Part shown: positions 22,313-33,390 of the stretch, piece after piece
Layout: each line of letters opens with the position of its first letter
How positions within the stretch are numbered: position 1 is the first letter of the stretch
Source of the DNA: Okapia johnstoni
Taxonomy: Eukaryota; Chordata; Mammalia; Artiodactyla; Giraffidae
Assembly (NCBI GenBank): GCA_024291935.2
Contig: CM044321.1
Span: forward strand, 63,916,985-63,980,984
Length of the DNA: 64,000 nt
Direction of reading: 5' to 3'
Notes under the pieces: generated by a model
Databases searched by the model: none
What the model was told of the DNA's origin: nothing
What the model saw: only the letters and a program-made list of their open reading frames with translations
Position numbers and translations under genes: made by a program

Positions 22313-24031
22313 TAGCTTACAGCATGTTTCTAAGAATATCTCTGGTTTAGGAATAATGCAAACTCATGTACTCAGGTTTTTGGGGAACCATGATAAAACC
22401 CATGGGTTTACCTTCTTAATGCAGTGCACTCTCCCTGACAGGCTTCTTTGATGAGATGAATGGTGGGGAAGGGGAAGTCCTGATAAAAACAATGACTTGG
22501 GTAATTATCGGTCATGCTTTTCATTTCTACCATTAAGTGTATGTTCAGTTGGTCAGCCTGATTTGGCTTGTGTAATTACTGGGTTGGGGAGGCTGCTTAA
22601 TAGAGGAGGGAATGGAATCATTGGGCCCTTTAGGGCAACTTTTAATGATGGACTTTTGATCTTTTAATCATTATTAGTTGACTCGTGACTCTGGGAAGCA
22701 TGATGACAAAGAGGAATACAGAGGTTAGTATTAAAATATGGCTCAGTCAACTCTGAAATGCACTACATTTTAATGTAGTATGTATAGCTTCAATTTGTAA
22801 ACCTTTTCTTCAGACCCTAGGTTCCAACACAAATGCAGGTATCCATGAGTCTGAATTATATGTATGAAAGAGTAGGTTGACCAGATCAGTAGTTTCCTCT
22901 GTTTTAACAATGACATATGCTAATGTGTTTTAACATGAAATATGTTAACATCAATTATATCAGTATATAATCGATCTGGTTGTTTACATTAATATCTTTT
23001 GGGAAGGCATCTGAAAGAAGTAAATTGTCCATGCTCCAGGCTACTAGCTGCTATGTAGATATTACCCAAATAAATATATGAAAGCTATTCAGTGTCCTAG
23101 CTACTGAGTGATTTTCTGGTTAAATGAACATTCTGACTTCTAAATCCATTTATACAGAGATTTTCAGAAGCATGGTGGAATTTATATGGCTGTGAGGGAC
23201 CATCTTCTAAACAATTGATATTTCTCATTTCTAGTCTGAATAAATACAATGAAGGCCTGACTAGGCAGTGAGGGAGATGGAAATAGCAGTTAAATCAAAA
23301 AAAACACTTGGAATGTAAAGTCACAGCCTTTGGGGATGAGTAATCGGGTGTGGATGAAAGAAGGTTGATAGCATTGGCTAAAGGCTGAATGCTGGTACCT
23401 TTTACAGAGTAAATGCTGCTTTAAGGCAGGTGAGATTAGAGAATGATTTGGGACAATCTCAGTGTTAGGAATGTTGAGATCATAACATCACAGAAGCTCT
23501 GTATTGGAAGAATACTTAAAACTCATTGAGTCCAATAATCTATCATCATACTGGTAGTGTAATAATACTATTATATTAAATCCCTTCTGTTTCCAGAGTT
23601 TTGTGCCAAGCACTGGAATCCACCACTGGGGGAGAAAATAAAAATGTCTCATTTGAAGGTTCTATTTATTCAAATGCTAGCTTACTGAGGTTTTATTGTA
23701 CAACGACCTAGGATAGTCCTCTTTTCTTCCTTCAGCACTAAGACTTGTCAGTAAGGAAGAAGTCATACCCAGGGAGTCATTCGCCCTCCAGCTAAACAGG
23801 AAGCCTTCAGAAAACACAGGCTGCAAACACACTGCAGATGAGAGGTGGCACTTCATACGTCTAAAGAGATTTGGAGGATGTTGGAGTAATTAATCTTCAT
23901 TAATGTATTGAGTCACTGTTATATGCCAAGGACTGAGAGTGTATTGCTGAATGAAACAGACATCGCTGGTCCATGGATCAGATACAGTCAAATAAAGAAG
24001 TGGGTATGTGTGGGTGGGTGGGTGTGTGTGT

Positions 24032-24065
<34 letters not shown>

Positions 24066-25011
24066 GTTGGACATTAGAACATTAGAATGTGGTAGGAAGA
24101 GGCGATGTTTGAGCCAAGATCTGAAGGATGAGAAGCTGCTCACAGATCTGTGTGATAATCTGTGGGTTATCGAAAAGGGATAAGGTTGAAAACGTTGAGT
24201 TTTACTTGAAAGAAGCATCCTGATGAGTCTGCAGTTTAAATTTAAACATCCGCTTTAAAAAAAAATATTAAAATCTAAACATTCCATTGTATTGAATAAT
24301 TTGATTCTTTTCCTCAATAGTGTTTGTTCTTTCTGTAAGACTAAAATTTTTGCAGGGTAGTAAAATGATTGAGAATTACAATCAGTTTATACCTGACTTA
24401 CCTGCTGCTTTTATTTTTTTCCTGACAACTCTAAGAGGATTGCAAATGCTTTACTAACATTTCTCCTACAGATAAATTTTCTGGAAACCATTTGTCAGGA
24501 TTGGGTTTTCATCTATATTAAATTTATTAGTCGTTCACAGATTGTTAAGTTACAGTCCTAGGTTACAAGTATTTCAGGTGTGACAAAATAAGGTAAATGG
24601 CTTTTTAAAAATTATAAATGCAGCAAAATAGTTGCTTTCTGAAATATAGCTCTGAAGAATGCAAAATAAGCTTTATTTGAATTGTGAAGACTTGCAAATG
24701 GCAAAAATTAAATTTGTTCAATCTTTTAAGCGTGCATTTTTGTTTATATGATCTTTAGCTCTCTATAAATGTTGGGGAGATAATTGATGTTAAAATTAGT
24801 GTCCTGTTATTAGTTAGTTGATTGGAATTGATCAAAACTGCAATTAAGTATAATCGGAAATATTTTAGTTGTCAGAAGGAACCTAAATATATACATGGGT
24901 TTTCACAAAACAATGATTTTATTAATTACTCATGAAGGATCACTTCTTATAGAAGATGCAATATTTATAAATGACACTCAAAATAATTATTTCTGATTTC
25001 TTAGAAGTCAA
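22313..25011. other. AT-rich non-coding sequence
   Basis: No gene is recognised. Short traces of ancient repeat text occur (for example 'gagtcactgttatatgccaa' near 23910), too diverged to place in a family. The compound microsatellite at 24001-24062 is listed separately. Confidence 0.45.
24001..24062. repeat. (GGGT/GT)n(GA)n compound microsatellite
   Basis: GGGT and GT units give way to about 13 GA units. Confidence 0.95.
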
Positions 25012-25296
25012 CTGAAAGTGAAAGTTGCTCAGTCATGTCCGACTCTTTGCGACTCTTTTCTCCTGGCCAGAATACTGGAGTGGGTAGCCTTTCCCTTCTC
25101 CAGGGAATCTTCCCAACCCAGGGATCAAACCCAGGTCTCCCGCATTGCAGGTGAATTCTTTACCAGATGAGCCACCTGAGAAGCCCAAGAATACTGGAGT
25201 GGGTAACCTATCCCTTCGCCAGCAAATCTTCCCGACCCAGGTATTGAACGAGGATCTCCTGCATTGCAGGCAGATTCTTTACCAGCTGAGCTACCA
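25012..25296 (-). mobile_element. composite double-headed Bov-tA-type SINE, antisense
   Basis: On the minus strand the order is head, partial body, second head, full body, the same as at 1496-1811. The junction complement 'gagaagcccaagaatactgg' lies at 25178-25197. On the plus strand the unit starts with an 'actgaaagtgaaagttgctc' tail. A short deletion lies in the body. Confidence 0.85.
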
Positions 25297-25340
25297 AGAC
25301 AGACAAAAATACACTGAATATGACATAGCTAAGTATTTTA

Positions 25341-25468
25341 TGGAGAAGGAAATGACAACCCACTCCAGTACTCTTGCCTGAAGAATCCTTTGGACAGAGA
25401 AGGCTGATGGGCTACAGTCCATGGGGTCACAGAGTCAGACACGATTGAGCAATTGACACACACACACA
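25341..25468 (+). mobile_element. Bov-A SINE with (AC)n tail and target-site duplication
   Basis: It reads 'tggagaaggaaatgacaacc' to 'cagacacgattgagcaattg' followed by a short (AC)n. The 10-base direct repeat aagtatttta (25331-25340 and 25469-25478) bounds the insertion. Confidence 0.93.
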
Positions 25469-25478
25469 AGTATTTTAT

Positions 25479-26449
25479 TAAATTTTCTCTAATGTCCAAA
25501 GTGACTGGATACAGATGCTGTTCAGAAAAAAATCCGTTTCATTATTTATTTGAAGGTAGTAATTGCTTCTAGTCTTAAGTTTTAGTGAGTTGTTGTTGTT
25601 GCTTTTTCTCTCTTCAAGCATTTCTTTATCCATGAATAGTATGGATTTGGAGACTATTCTACAGGAAACCTTATTTTAAAGAGTAGAATATACTCAGTGC
25701 TCGTCCAGTATAGAATATATTCTAGTTCCCTTTGGGTAGCTCACCTGCCTTCATTTGCTGCCAGTAAGACTATTTAGATACTTCGAGATATCAGTGTTCA
25801 TCTCTTCACAACCCCCTCATGTTATGAAGATTCACAGAAGAAATATGGTGGGATTTTGCTGGGAACGTAGAAGACTTGAATAGAGATATTGCAAATAGAA
25901 GGTTGGATGATTCTACCTTCAAATATGTGTTAATGCAGCCTTGTAGCCCATGAATCATATTCTAGAATATAGAAATTACATTTGCTGGCTGAAGCTTCTG
26001 CCTGTCAAATAATAATAAGTCTCCATTAAGATTTAGTGATAAGAAGGCACTCTTGGCATTTATGGATTTGATAGTCATGATTTCAGTGTTTGGGCCTGGT
26101 CCCAAAGGTTCGTGATATATGGTAATGTGAAATTTCTTTGAGGCCCAACTGGAATGGTGGGCAGTTAATCTGTGCTTTTACAGGGCAGGCACATGCCACA
26201 GGGTTGACAGAGGGCCCTTGCTGGATACCAGGCATCACTGTTTTCTTGATTCTCAGGTACCCTTACTTTCCCTAAGTGGTAAAAATTTGATTTCTTTGTG
26301 TTAACTTTTCATCAAGTAAAGTACAAAACTACTATGGAAGTTGAAAACAGTTGTTATGAATCTAAGCATAGGGACCAGCAATTCAGACATTTCCATATTT
26401 ACAAGGATTTAAATTTAAGAGGCACTGAAATATATTCCTTAAATATATA
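25479..26449. other. non-coding sequence, no recognised repeat
   Basis: Only short open frames are present, and no repeat text is recognised. Confidence 0.45.
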
Positions 26450-26610
26450 CAATCTTATCTAATTCTCAAAGTATTATCATTATTCCACTTTACAGATGGA
26501 GAGACGTAGCTCAGAGGCTGTAGATGACTTGATGGGGTCAGCTAACTTTGTGTACCCAACCCAGGTGCCCTGGCTTTAAAACTTCTACTCTTTTATCTTC
26601 CTTTATGCTC
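26450..26610 (-). mobile_element. MIR SINE, antisense
   Basis: The plus strand shows 'ttatcattattccactttac', 'agatggagagacgtagctca' and 'acccaacccaggtgccctgg', which is the complement of a MIR core and 5' half. Confidence 0.7.
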
Positions 26611-27123
26611 CTAGATCCAGGTCACTTCAGACAGGACATTCTTTGCCCAAGAGGTTGAAAGTCAGTTTCTCAGATGACAAACTGAAGGAATTTTTTCTCC
26701 TCGTGGGTATCTGCTTTCGGGGCTCTGACCTTTCCTTTGCCCTCTCCTGGGAAGCCCTGCCCTCCTGGGCCTTTTTCTTCCCAGGAAGCTGCAAAATGGT
26801 TTTTGCACAGCAGGAAAAAAACGTGTGGAGGGCCACACATTGTTTAAAAAGTGAATGCAAGTGTATATGCAAATCTGCTAATGTCAGATACGGTGTGTCG
26901 TGTTTCTCGCTTTATTTGATAGAGTCTCACAAGTAGATGTGGTTCTTATGGTCCTTCCTTGTTTCATTTCTTAGTTTAAAAGAGGTTCCCATAGGATTTC
27001 TCTAAACTGAGTTTTTATCAGTTTGGCCCCCTTACCACCCCCACCCCTACCTTTACTGTGCTCCCCATCCTTGTTACAGCTTCCTAGACAGTGTGCTTGC
27101 CTTTGGGCATCCTTCCTGTTTCT
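26611..27123. other. non-coding sequence, no recognised repeat
   Basis: Open frames on both strands (97 codons plus, 81 codons minus) overlap between 26627 and 26936. Neither resembles a known family. Confidence 0.4.
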
Positions 27124-27547
27124 TTGTTGCTGTTCAGTTGTTAAATCCTGTGTGACTCTTTGCGACCCCATGGACTGCAGCACGCCAGGCTTCCCTGTCC
27201 TTCACTATCGCCCAGAGTTTTCTCAAATTCATGTCTATTGAGTTGGTGATGCCATCCAACCATCTCATCCTCTGCTGCCCCCTTCTCTTCTCACCCTCAG
27301 TCTTTCCCAGCATCAGGGTCTTTTCCAGTGAGTTGGCTCTTTGCATCAAGTGGCCAAAGTATTGGAGCTTCAGCTTCAGCATCAGTCCTTCCAATGAATA
27401 TTGAGGGTTGATTTCCTTTACGATTGACTAGTTGGATCTCCTTGCAGTCCAGGGGACTCTCAAGAGTCTTCTCCAGCACCACAGGTCAAATGCATCCATT
27501 CTTCAGCACTCAGCCTTCATGGTCCAACTCACATCTGTATGTGACTG
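27124..27547 (-). mobile_element. BovB LINE 3' end, antisense
   Basis: The minus strand carries the BovB C-terminal coding text, with motifs such as [22 protein letters not shown] and LDCKEIQ in two overlapping frames. It ends with the usual 3' terminus at 27124-27180. Frame breaks show it is inactive. Confidence 0.9.
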
Positions 27548-27779
27548 TTTCTTTAACCCATGATTTCTCTAAGCGTTTCTGGATCATCCAAACTTCCTTC
27601 CCCTCCTACAGCCACACAGGAGTGCTGCTATGTCGTGGGCCATTTCTGCTGTTTGTTGTAACTTAGCCTGTAGCACTTAAACCTTTTGTAGTTGAATTGC
27701 ATATTTTCTTGGATCCTTTCGTAACGTTTCCAAAAGGTACTTAAACAAGTGATAGTGGATATCTTTATAAAACACCTTG

Positions 27780-28010
27780 CCATCTTTCTTTTTAATTGAG
27801 GCAACATTGGTTTATGACATTATAGGTTTCATGTGTAAGCATTGCAATTCCATTTCTGTATACACTACAGTGTGCTCAAATTCAAAGTTGAATTTCCATC
27901 CCTCACCATGCAGTTGGCCTACTTTACCCATTTTGTCCCCACCCCTGAGCCTGCCCCTCTGGTAACCACTGCTCTGTTTTCAGTACCTGCCTGTTTGTTT
28001 AGCACTTTGA
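27780..28010. mobile_element. probable old L1-derived fragment
   Basis: 'aattgaggcaacattggttt', 'catccctcaccatgcagttg' and 'cctctggtaaccactgctct' resemble text found in old L1 elements. I am unsure of the part and orientation, so no strand is assigned. Confidence 0.45.
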
Positions 28011-28303
28011 CATCGTTTTAAAAAGAGGCTTTGATCTTTGACCTTTAAGAAGAAGTTAGTTTGACATATGCTTCTTGTGCTGCAAGGTTATGTATTGAGT
28101 TTCTTGTTTGTGCTCGTTATTATGTCATTATCTCCTGGCCTCTTTGATAGCTGCCTTTGGGAATTCTTTTTACCCATACATTTGTATATGTTATTATTTA
28201 TATTCAGAACAAATCTTCTTTATCACAATATTCATTTATCCTTTCACATACTTACTCCTTGCCAGTACTTTTAAATTATCATCTATTAAAATCAGCAAGC
28301 ACT

Positions 28304-28317
28304 TCAAAAAAAAAAAA
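28304..28317 (+). repeat. poly(A) micro-insertion between direct repeats
   Basis: Fourteen bases (tc plus a run of A) are bounded by the exact 13-base direct repeat atcagcaagcact (28291-28303 and 28318-28330). This is either a retroinsertion reduced to its tail or a local duplication. Confidence 0.75.
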
Positions 28318-28330
28318 ATCAGCAAGCACT

Positions 28331-29459
28331 CCAGCATCTTGTGTGGGCTTTATGACACATATGTAAATTATTTTGTTTAGAGTTTCTAAATAAATGTAGA
28401 TCTTAAAACGTATATTCTGTTCTTCTGTTGGAAGGACCCTATGTGGCGGTATTTCACTTAAGTCCTGTTGGGTTTAACAATCTCTTTGTATTAGTTTTAT
28501 GCTAGTTTTCAAAAATTCAGTGCCACAGTTTTGTCTATAAAGATACTAATACTTAAAAGAGTTGTTGTGACCATTATGTTAGATGAACCCAGTACCTGGT
28601 ATACAGAAGACAATAAATGACAGTGTTATTACTGTTAATATTTAAAATTTATGAACAGTTTTGTTCCTCTGTATTTTCTCTTTAAGAGAACAGGAAAATT
28701 TTTCATATCTCTTACCTTCATCTTCTATTTTTACTGTCACACCCGTTAGCCCTTCTTTTTTTTTTCAGCAAATATTTATTGAGCCCCTACTCTGTGAAAA
28801 GTCTTATTTTAGGATATGGAGGTTTGGCAGTGAATAATAAAGCCCCTACTTTCATAGAGCTGATATTCTAGGACCAGTGTGTGTAATATTTTCTTCTTTG
28901 TAGTTTTAAAAAGTTATTTGTATAATGAGCTAGAAGCTATATTGTTAAGTAGTTTGTGGAAGCCCAAAGACAATGGAAGACTTTTGTGGCCATGTATGAA
29001 GTATTAGAAACAGTTCAGAAAGTGATCTTGCTTTTTAAAAGATCAGGTAATGCTGAATCTCTTGCAATAATCAAGGAAAGACACATTATTAAGGCAAAAC
29101 ATCAGGGCAATGTATTATTTTGTTGTTCTTGTCAGTTACATGATTTTTCATAGTTAAATCCTGAATTTTTTTTTTTTTTGCTTCTTTTCAGAACCAATAG
29201 CATCATTTTTTAAAACTTTATTGAGGCATAATTGGAAACTATTGGTTTTTAGAACATATAAAACACTCTAATAAAGTTAACACAAAGAGTTAAATTTTAT
29301 TACTCACTACTTTCTAATGAGGAAACTTTAATTTTTAATTTCAAAAGCAATTGTGCTCTACTAGAAAAAAAAATTAGAACCTTTGGAAACTGCAGATAAT
29401 TAAATCTTAAAAGTCATAACTACTTACATAAAATATGTTATATTCTTTCAAAGTTTTCA
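28331..29459. other. AT-rich non-coding sequence; old repeat trace at 28760-28880
   Basis: 'aaatatttattgagccccta' and 'agtgaataataaagcccct' match text common in an ancient mammalian repeat that I cannot name firmly. A T-rich tract lies at about 29167-29180. The remainder is unassigned. Confidence 0.45.
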
Positions 29460-30020
29460 GTGCATTCTATATCTTATTTTTAAAAAAGAGTACTGTTCAC
29501 ATGGTTTTGTAACTTTTTCACTTATTAATGTATTATGCAATTTTTCATGCCAAAAGTCAATATTCTTAGCATAATTTTTACAGGCTTTATATTTTTCACT
29601 TCAGTTCAGTCGCTCAGTCGTGTCTGACTCTTTGCAACCCCATGTACTACTGCAGCACATCAGTCTTCCCTGTTCCTCTCTAACTCCTGGAGCTTGCTCA
29701 GACTCATGTCCATCGAGTCAGTGATGCTATCCATCTATTTTTTATATAGATCTAACTTAGTTTGTCAATACCCTATCGTTATCTCTTTATTTCCAGTTTT
29801 TTCATTCTTATAAGCAATCTTGCCATGAATTCTAGTCTCCTTGCATATATTTTGTATATCTTCAGACACTTGCTTTTGACAAATTATTAGAAGTTAAATG
29901 GATAAGCTTTTGTGGTTCTTGTTTTATATCATAAAATTGCTCTCCATAGAGATTTTAAAAATTTGCATTTCTCCAGCAATGTCTAAGAATATGTTTCTCC
30001 AAACCCTTAATAATTGAGCA
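29460..30020 (-). mobile_element. old L1-like fragment, interrupted by BovB
   Basis: The order of 'ggttttgtaactttttcact', 'atttccagttttttcattct', 'aagcaatcttgccatgaatt', 'aaaattgctctccatagaga' and 'tgcatttctccagcaatgtc' follows antisense text of ancient L1 elements. A BovB fragment splits it. Confidence 0.5.
29596..29736 (-). mobile_element. BovB LINE 3' terminal fragment, antisense
   Basis: The plus strand reads 'ttcagttcagtcgctcagtc' to 'gagtcagtgatgctatccat', the last roughly 140 bases of BovB, inserted in older repeat DNA. Confidence 0.9.
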
Positions 30021-30654
30021 ATGGCCAGTACACACACACACAGAGAAAACTGGGAATGCGGTTCTCATCATCCCCTTCCTAGTCCCATCCTTTCCTCATG
30101 GCTGTCTGTGGCAGAGCAAAAGTCTTCAAGATCGTTTTCTCCTCCCCTAGTCTCCAGGGTTTAGCTCCGGGAACATTCAGAGCTTGGAAAATTGAGCCCA
30201 TAGTCACCAAAGTCACATGGGACTGAATGGAATCAGTTTGGCATTAGAAAGTTCATTCAAGAGTTTATACAAGTGGCTTTCCAACATCAGATGAGATCAC
30301 ATTGTTTAGACAATCTGGGCAGATGGCTGAGGACACAGAGCTAGCCTGCCCAGCTCCCTGGACCACACCTACCTGCTGTGGTCACATGGCAAGGCAAGGA
30401 TGAGTGAGCAGAGGCCAGGGCAGTTTGCAGGGGTCTGTCATGATGACATATCCTCTACCCCTGAGGATGAAGCTAAAGCTTTCCTTACACTTTGAGTTGT
30501 TCCTTTCTTGATTTCTTAAGAACTGTGAATCTTTTAGAATATATAATGTATCCAGTTCATCTTCCACAGGATTTAAAACAATGGATGGTGAAATCAGGCA
30601 GTTAGTTGCTACAGGGGTGTTGGATTGTTGCTCAGAAAATCCTGGAAGAAAACA

Positions 30655-30715
30655 TATGCATGTGCACGCACACATGCACACAAACATACACATGCCTGCA
30701 TACGTACACACGCAT
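30655..30715. repeat. alternating purine-pyrimidine CA-rich tract
   Basis: About 60 bases of TG/CA/CG/TA steps (tgcatgtgcacgcacacatg at its start) interrupted by a few non-alternating bases. Confidence 0.85.
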
Positions 30716-31799
30716 TTGCAGATGAACTAAAATACAGCATTTTTCTGCTGATCTGAGTATTTGTTTTGTACTTTTTGATTCTCCAGTGAAGGATAATTTT
30801 CCTTCTGTGGCCCATAAAACTACACTCAAATTTTTTATTCCTGTTTATTGCTTAAAATGCTTCATTGGAAGAAAAAAATTTTCAAGCTTTAGCACTTGAA
30901 TAACTTTTCAAATCTTGAAAAAAAATAATTTGTACTCTCATCTTTCAATGAGATGTTGTTGGTACTTTGAAGAATAAGCTTACCTCTAAGATTATTTTAG
31001 AATGTGTTTCAAATTCATTTTATTTTCTAGCACATATTATTCTAGCAAATATTTTTCTCTAGGTTTTACTAAAGAAATGCTTTGACTTACATTGGATGGT
31101 ACCAAGTTGAAACTCAAAACTATTTAAAACATTTAAAAGTTGCCATCTCATTTGCTAAATAAAGGACAGATCTTGAAAAGACCAAAAAGCATGTTGTTAT
31201 ATTTTGATTTTTGCCTAAACGAAGTTTTCAGCTGATCATTGCCAAGAATGAAAATTAGCATTTTTTTTCCCACACATTATACTTGGCCTTATGAGTACCC
31301 CTGTTGTCTTTAAAGAGAGTTTCCCCTCACCCAACCTCATCATACTTCTTTCTAAAAGGGGATAAGGTAGGTCATCAAAGGTAAACTGGTTCTTTGTACA
31401 ACAAAAAGGCAAGAATGCATCCAACCTTCATCTAGCTGATCCTGAAAAGAAACGAAGCAAAGCTCCCAATTAGCTTGATTTATACAATGATGTGCTTTCT
31501 TTCCAAGTTAATTAAGAGGGATTCAATAAGATCCAGACCATGGGTTCTGACCTTTCATCTTTTAAGAAAAAAAGTAAAAATTACCCCACCAAATGAAAAC
31601 AAACTAAAAGGAAAGCTTTGTTTAGAAATTTTCCAGGTTGATGAGTCTTATATATATTTTTTCATCTTGTTTTTCTTAAAACAGTCCTTCTCTGTCTCAT
31701 AACTTGGGCATTTGTAGAGTACACAGCATTTTTCATGCCTCACATCTTTTCCATTAGAAACCCCCCAGTTAATGAGATGTCCCCTGGCAAATAAGGGAT

Positions 31800-31965
31800 G
31801 TTTGCTAGAGGAACCGTACAATCTAGAATGTGAGGATGGAGAGAGCCAGAAGGGGATACTGATGCTTAGAGAAGTGACCTGACCAGCACAAGATCATTGG
31901 CACTGGCGCCTGATCTGACTCCCGTCACAGCTAGTTCTTTCCACTGAACTCTGTTGCTTTGATGT
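31800..31965 (-). mobile_element. possible MIR SINE, antisense
   Basis: 'actgatgcttagagaagtga' and 'gactcccgtcacagctagtt' resemble a diverged MIR complement. The match is weak. Confidence 0.4.
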
Positions 31966-32246
31966 TGCTGGAAGAATTAATGTCCGTTCAAAAAGGTGGC
32001 ACCATGCTTTGCTATTGGATGTTTCTTTCAGATTGTGTGTTGTTCTGCTACTAAAGCATCACTTACATATGTCTATACTTTTATAGCAATGTGTAGGGTA
32101 CATAGGTAATGCATTGAAAATGTGGGTTATGTGAATAAAATTCATATTCATTCAGTTAACTAATGTATATTTTATGTCAGCTGTGTGCTAACAGCTGGTA
32201 ATAGTTAATCAAATAATAGATGATCCCTGCATTTATATATAAGAAA

Positions 32247-32459
32247 GTGCTTCCCAAGTGGCACGAGTGATAAAGAACCCACCTGCCAATGCAGCAGGCA
32301 TAGGAGACGCGGGTTCAATCCCTGAAGTAGGGAATGGCAACCTGCTCCAGTATTCTCGCTGGGAAAATTTTATGGACAGTGGAGCCTGGGAGGCTACAGT
32401 CTCTGGGGCCATGGAGAGTCAGACATGACTGAGTACACACACACACACACACACACACA
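32247..32459 (+). mobile_element. Bov-tA SINE with (AC)n tail
   Basis: The head 'gtgcttcccaagtggcacga' is followed by 'cgggttcaatccctgaagta', where part of the head-body junction is deleted. The body ends 'cagacatgactgagtacac', leading into about 13 AC units at 32434-32459. A short duplication (gcagcaggcata) is also present in the head. Confidence 0.88.
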
Positions 32460-33164
32460 GGAAACAGTTACTGAGGGCTTTTTGTTTTGTTTTCTATAGT
32501 AAAACATAATTTGATTAACAGGATGTGATTATTCTAGATGGCTTCATTTTATTTATGACCTCTGAATTCCTCCATAATATATTTAAGATGACCTTTAAAG
32601 ACTTTGAAGTTAGAATGCTTCCAAATCTAATAATTTCAGTAAGGGCATACAGTGATGTGTAAATGGAGTATAATGCCAATTTACATAATGATATTTAAAG
32701 ATGAGTTCCTTTTAGATATACAACTTGGGCGTCCTTGTCTTCATGCAGCTTTGCAAACAAGAGTTTTTACAAGCAGACGGCAGTGCTGCAGTGTTGGTAG
32801 CTACCGATGTCTGGCTTAGTCAGATCAAGCCAGAGCAGAAGCCTGGATTCCTTCATCCCCACCACTAGGACCACCACCACCTGGGATGTGCCAGAGTCTG
32901 GGCTAAGAGCTTGGGATCCAAAGAGAGCTGACTTGTTTCTTCTCTTAAGTTGTGAAGCTTTAGGACTCCCTGGCAAAAAGAAAAGACAGTCTGTAGACAA
33001 TCAGTCCAAGGAGGGCTCTCAGAGGAGGGCGTCCTCTTGAGTGGGGAGAGTGGGATCCTTAATTTGGCCCTTTGGGGTGTGTGTGGCTCACGATTCACCT
33101 TGAGGATTAAATGGAAGAGCTGAGGCAGGCCAGACGCTTCGGACAGAGGGATAGTAGTCAAGTT
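32460..33164. other. non-coding sequence, no recognised repeat
   Basis: Overlapping open frames of 77 codons (both strands) and 145 codons (minus, 32865-33302, entering the next SINE) show no family resemblance. Confidence 0.4.
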
Positions 33165-33167
33165 TAG

Positions 33168-33390
33168 GTGTTTCCCTGGTGGCTCAACGGTAAAGAATCC
33201 ACCTGCATTGCAGGTGATGCAGGTTTGACCCCTGGGTTGGGAAGATCCACTGGAGGCAGAAACGGCAACCCATTTCCAGTATCCTTGCCTGGAAAATCCC
33301 ATGGACAGAGGAATCTGACGGGCTGCAGTCCATGCGGTGGCACAAGAGTCAGACGCAACTTAGCAACTACACAGCAGCAGCAACAACAGA
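33168..33390 (+). mobile_element. Bov-tA SINE
   Basis: The head 'gtttccctggtggctcaacg', B-box-like 'ggtttgacccctgg', body, and end 'cagacgcaacttagcaacta' are followed by a CAG/CAA-rich tail. Confidence 0.93.

Larger units (their letters stand above)
30021..32246. other. non-coding sequence, mostly unassigned
   Basis: No gene is recognised. The open frames at 30382-30829 on the minus strand translate the alternating purine-pyrimidine tract and its flank. Text near 32150-32240 weakly resembles an ancient repeat. Confidence 0.4.
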
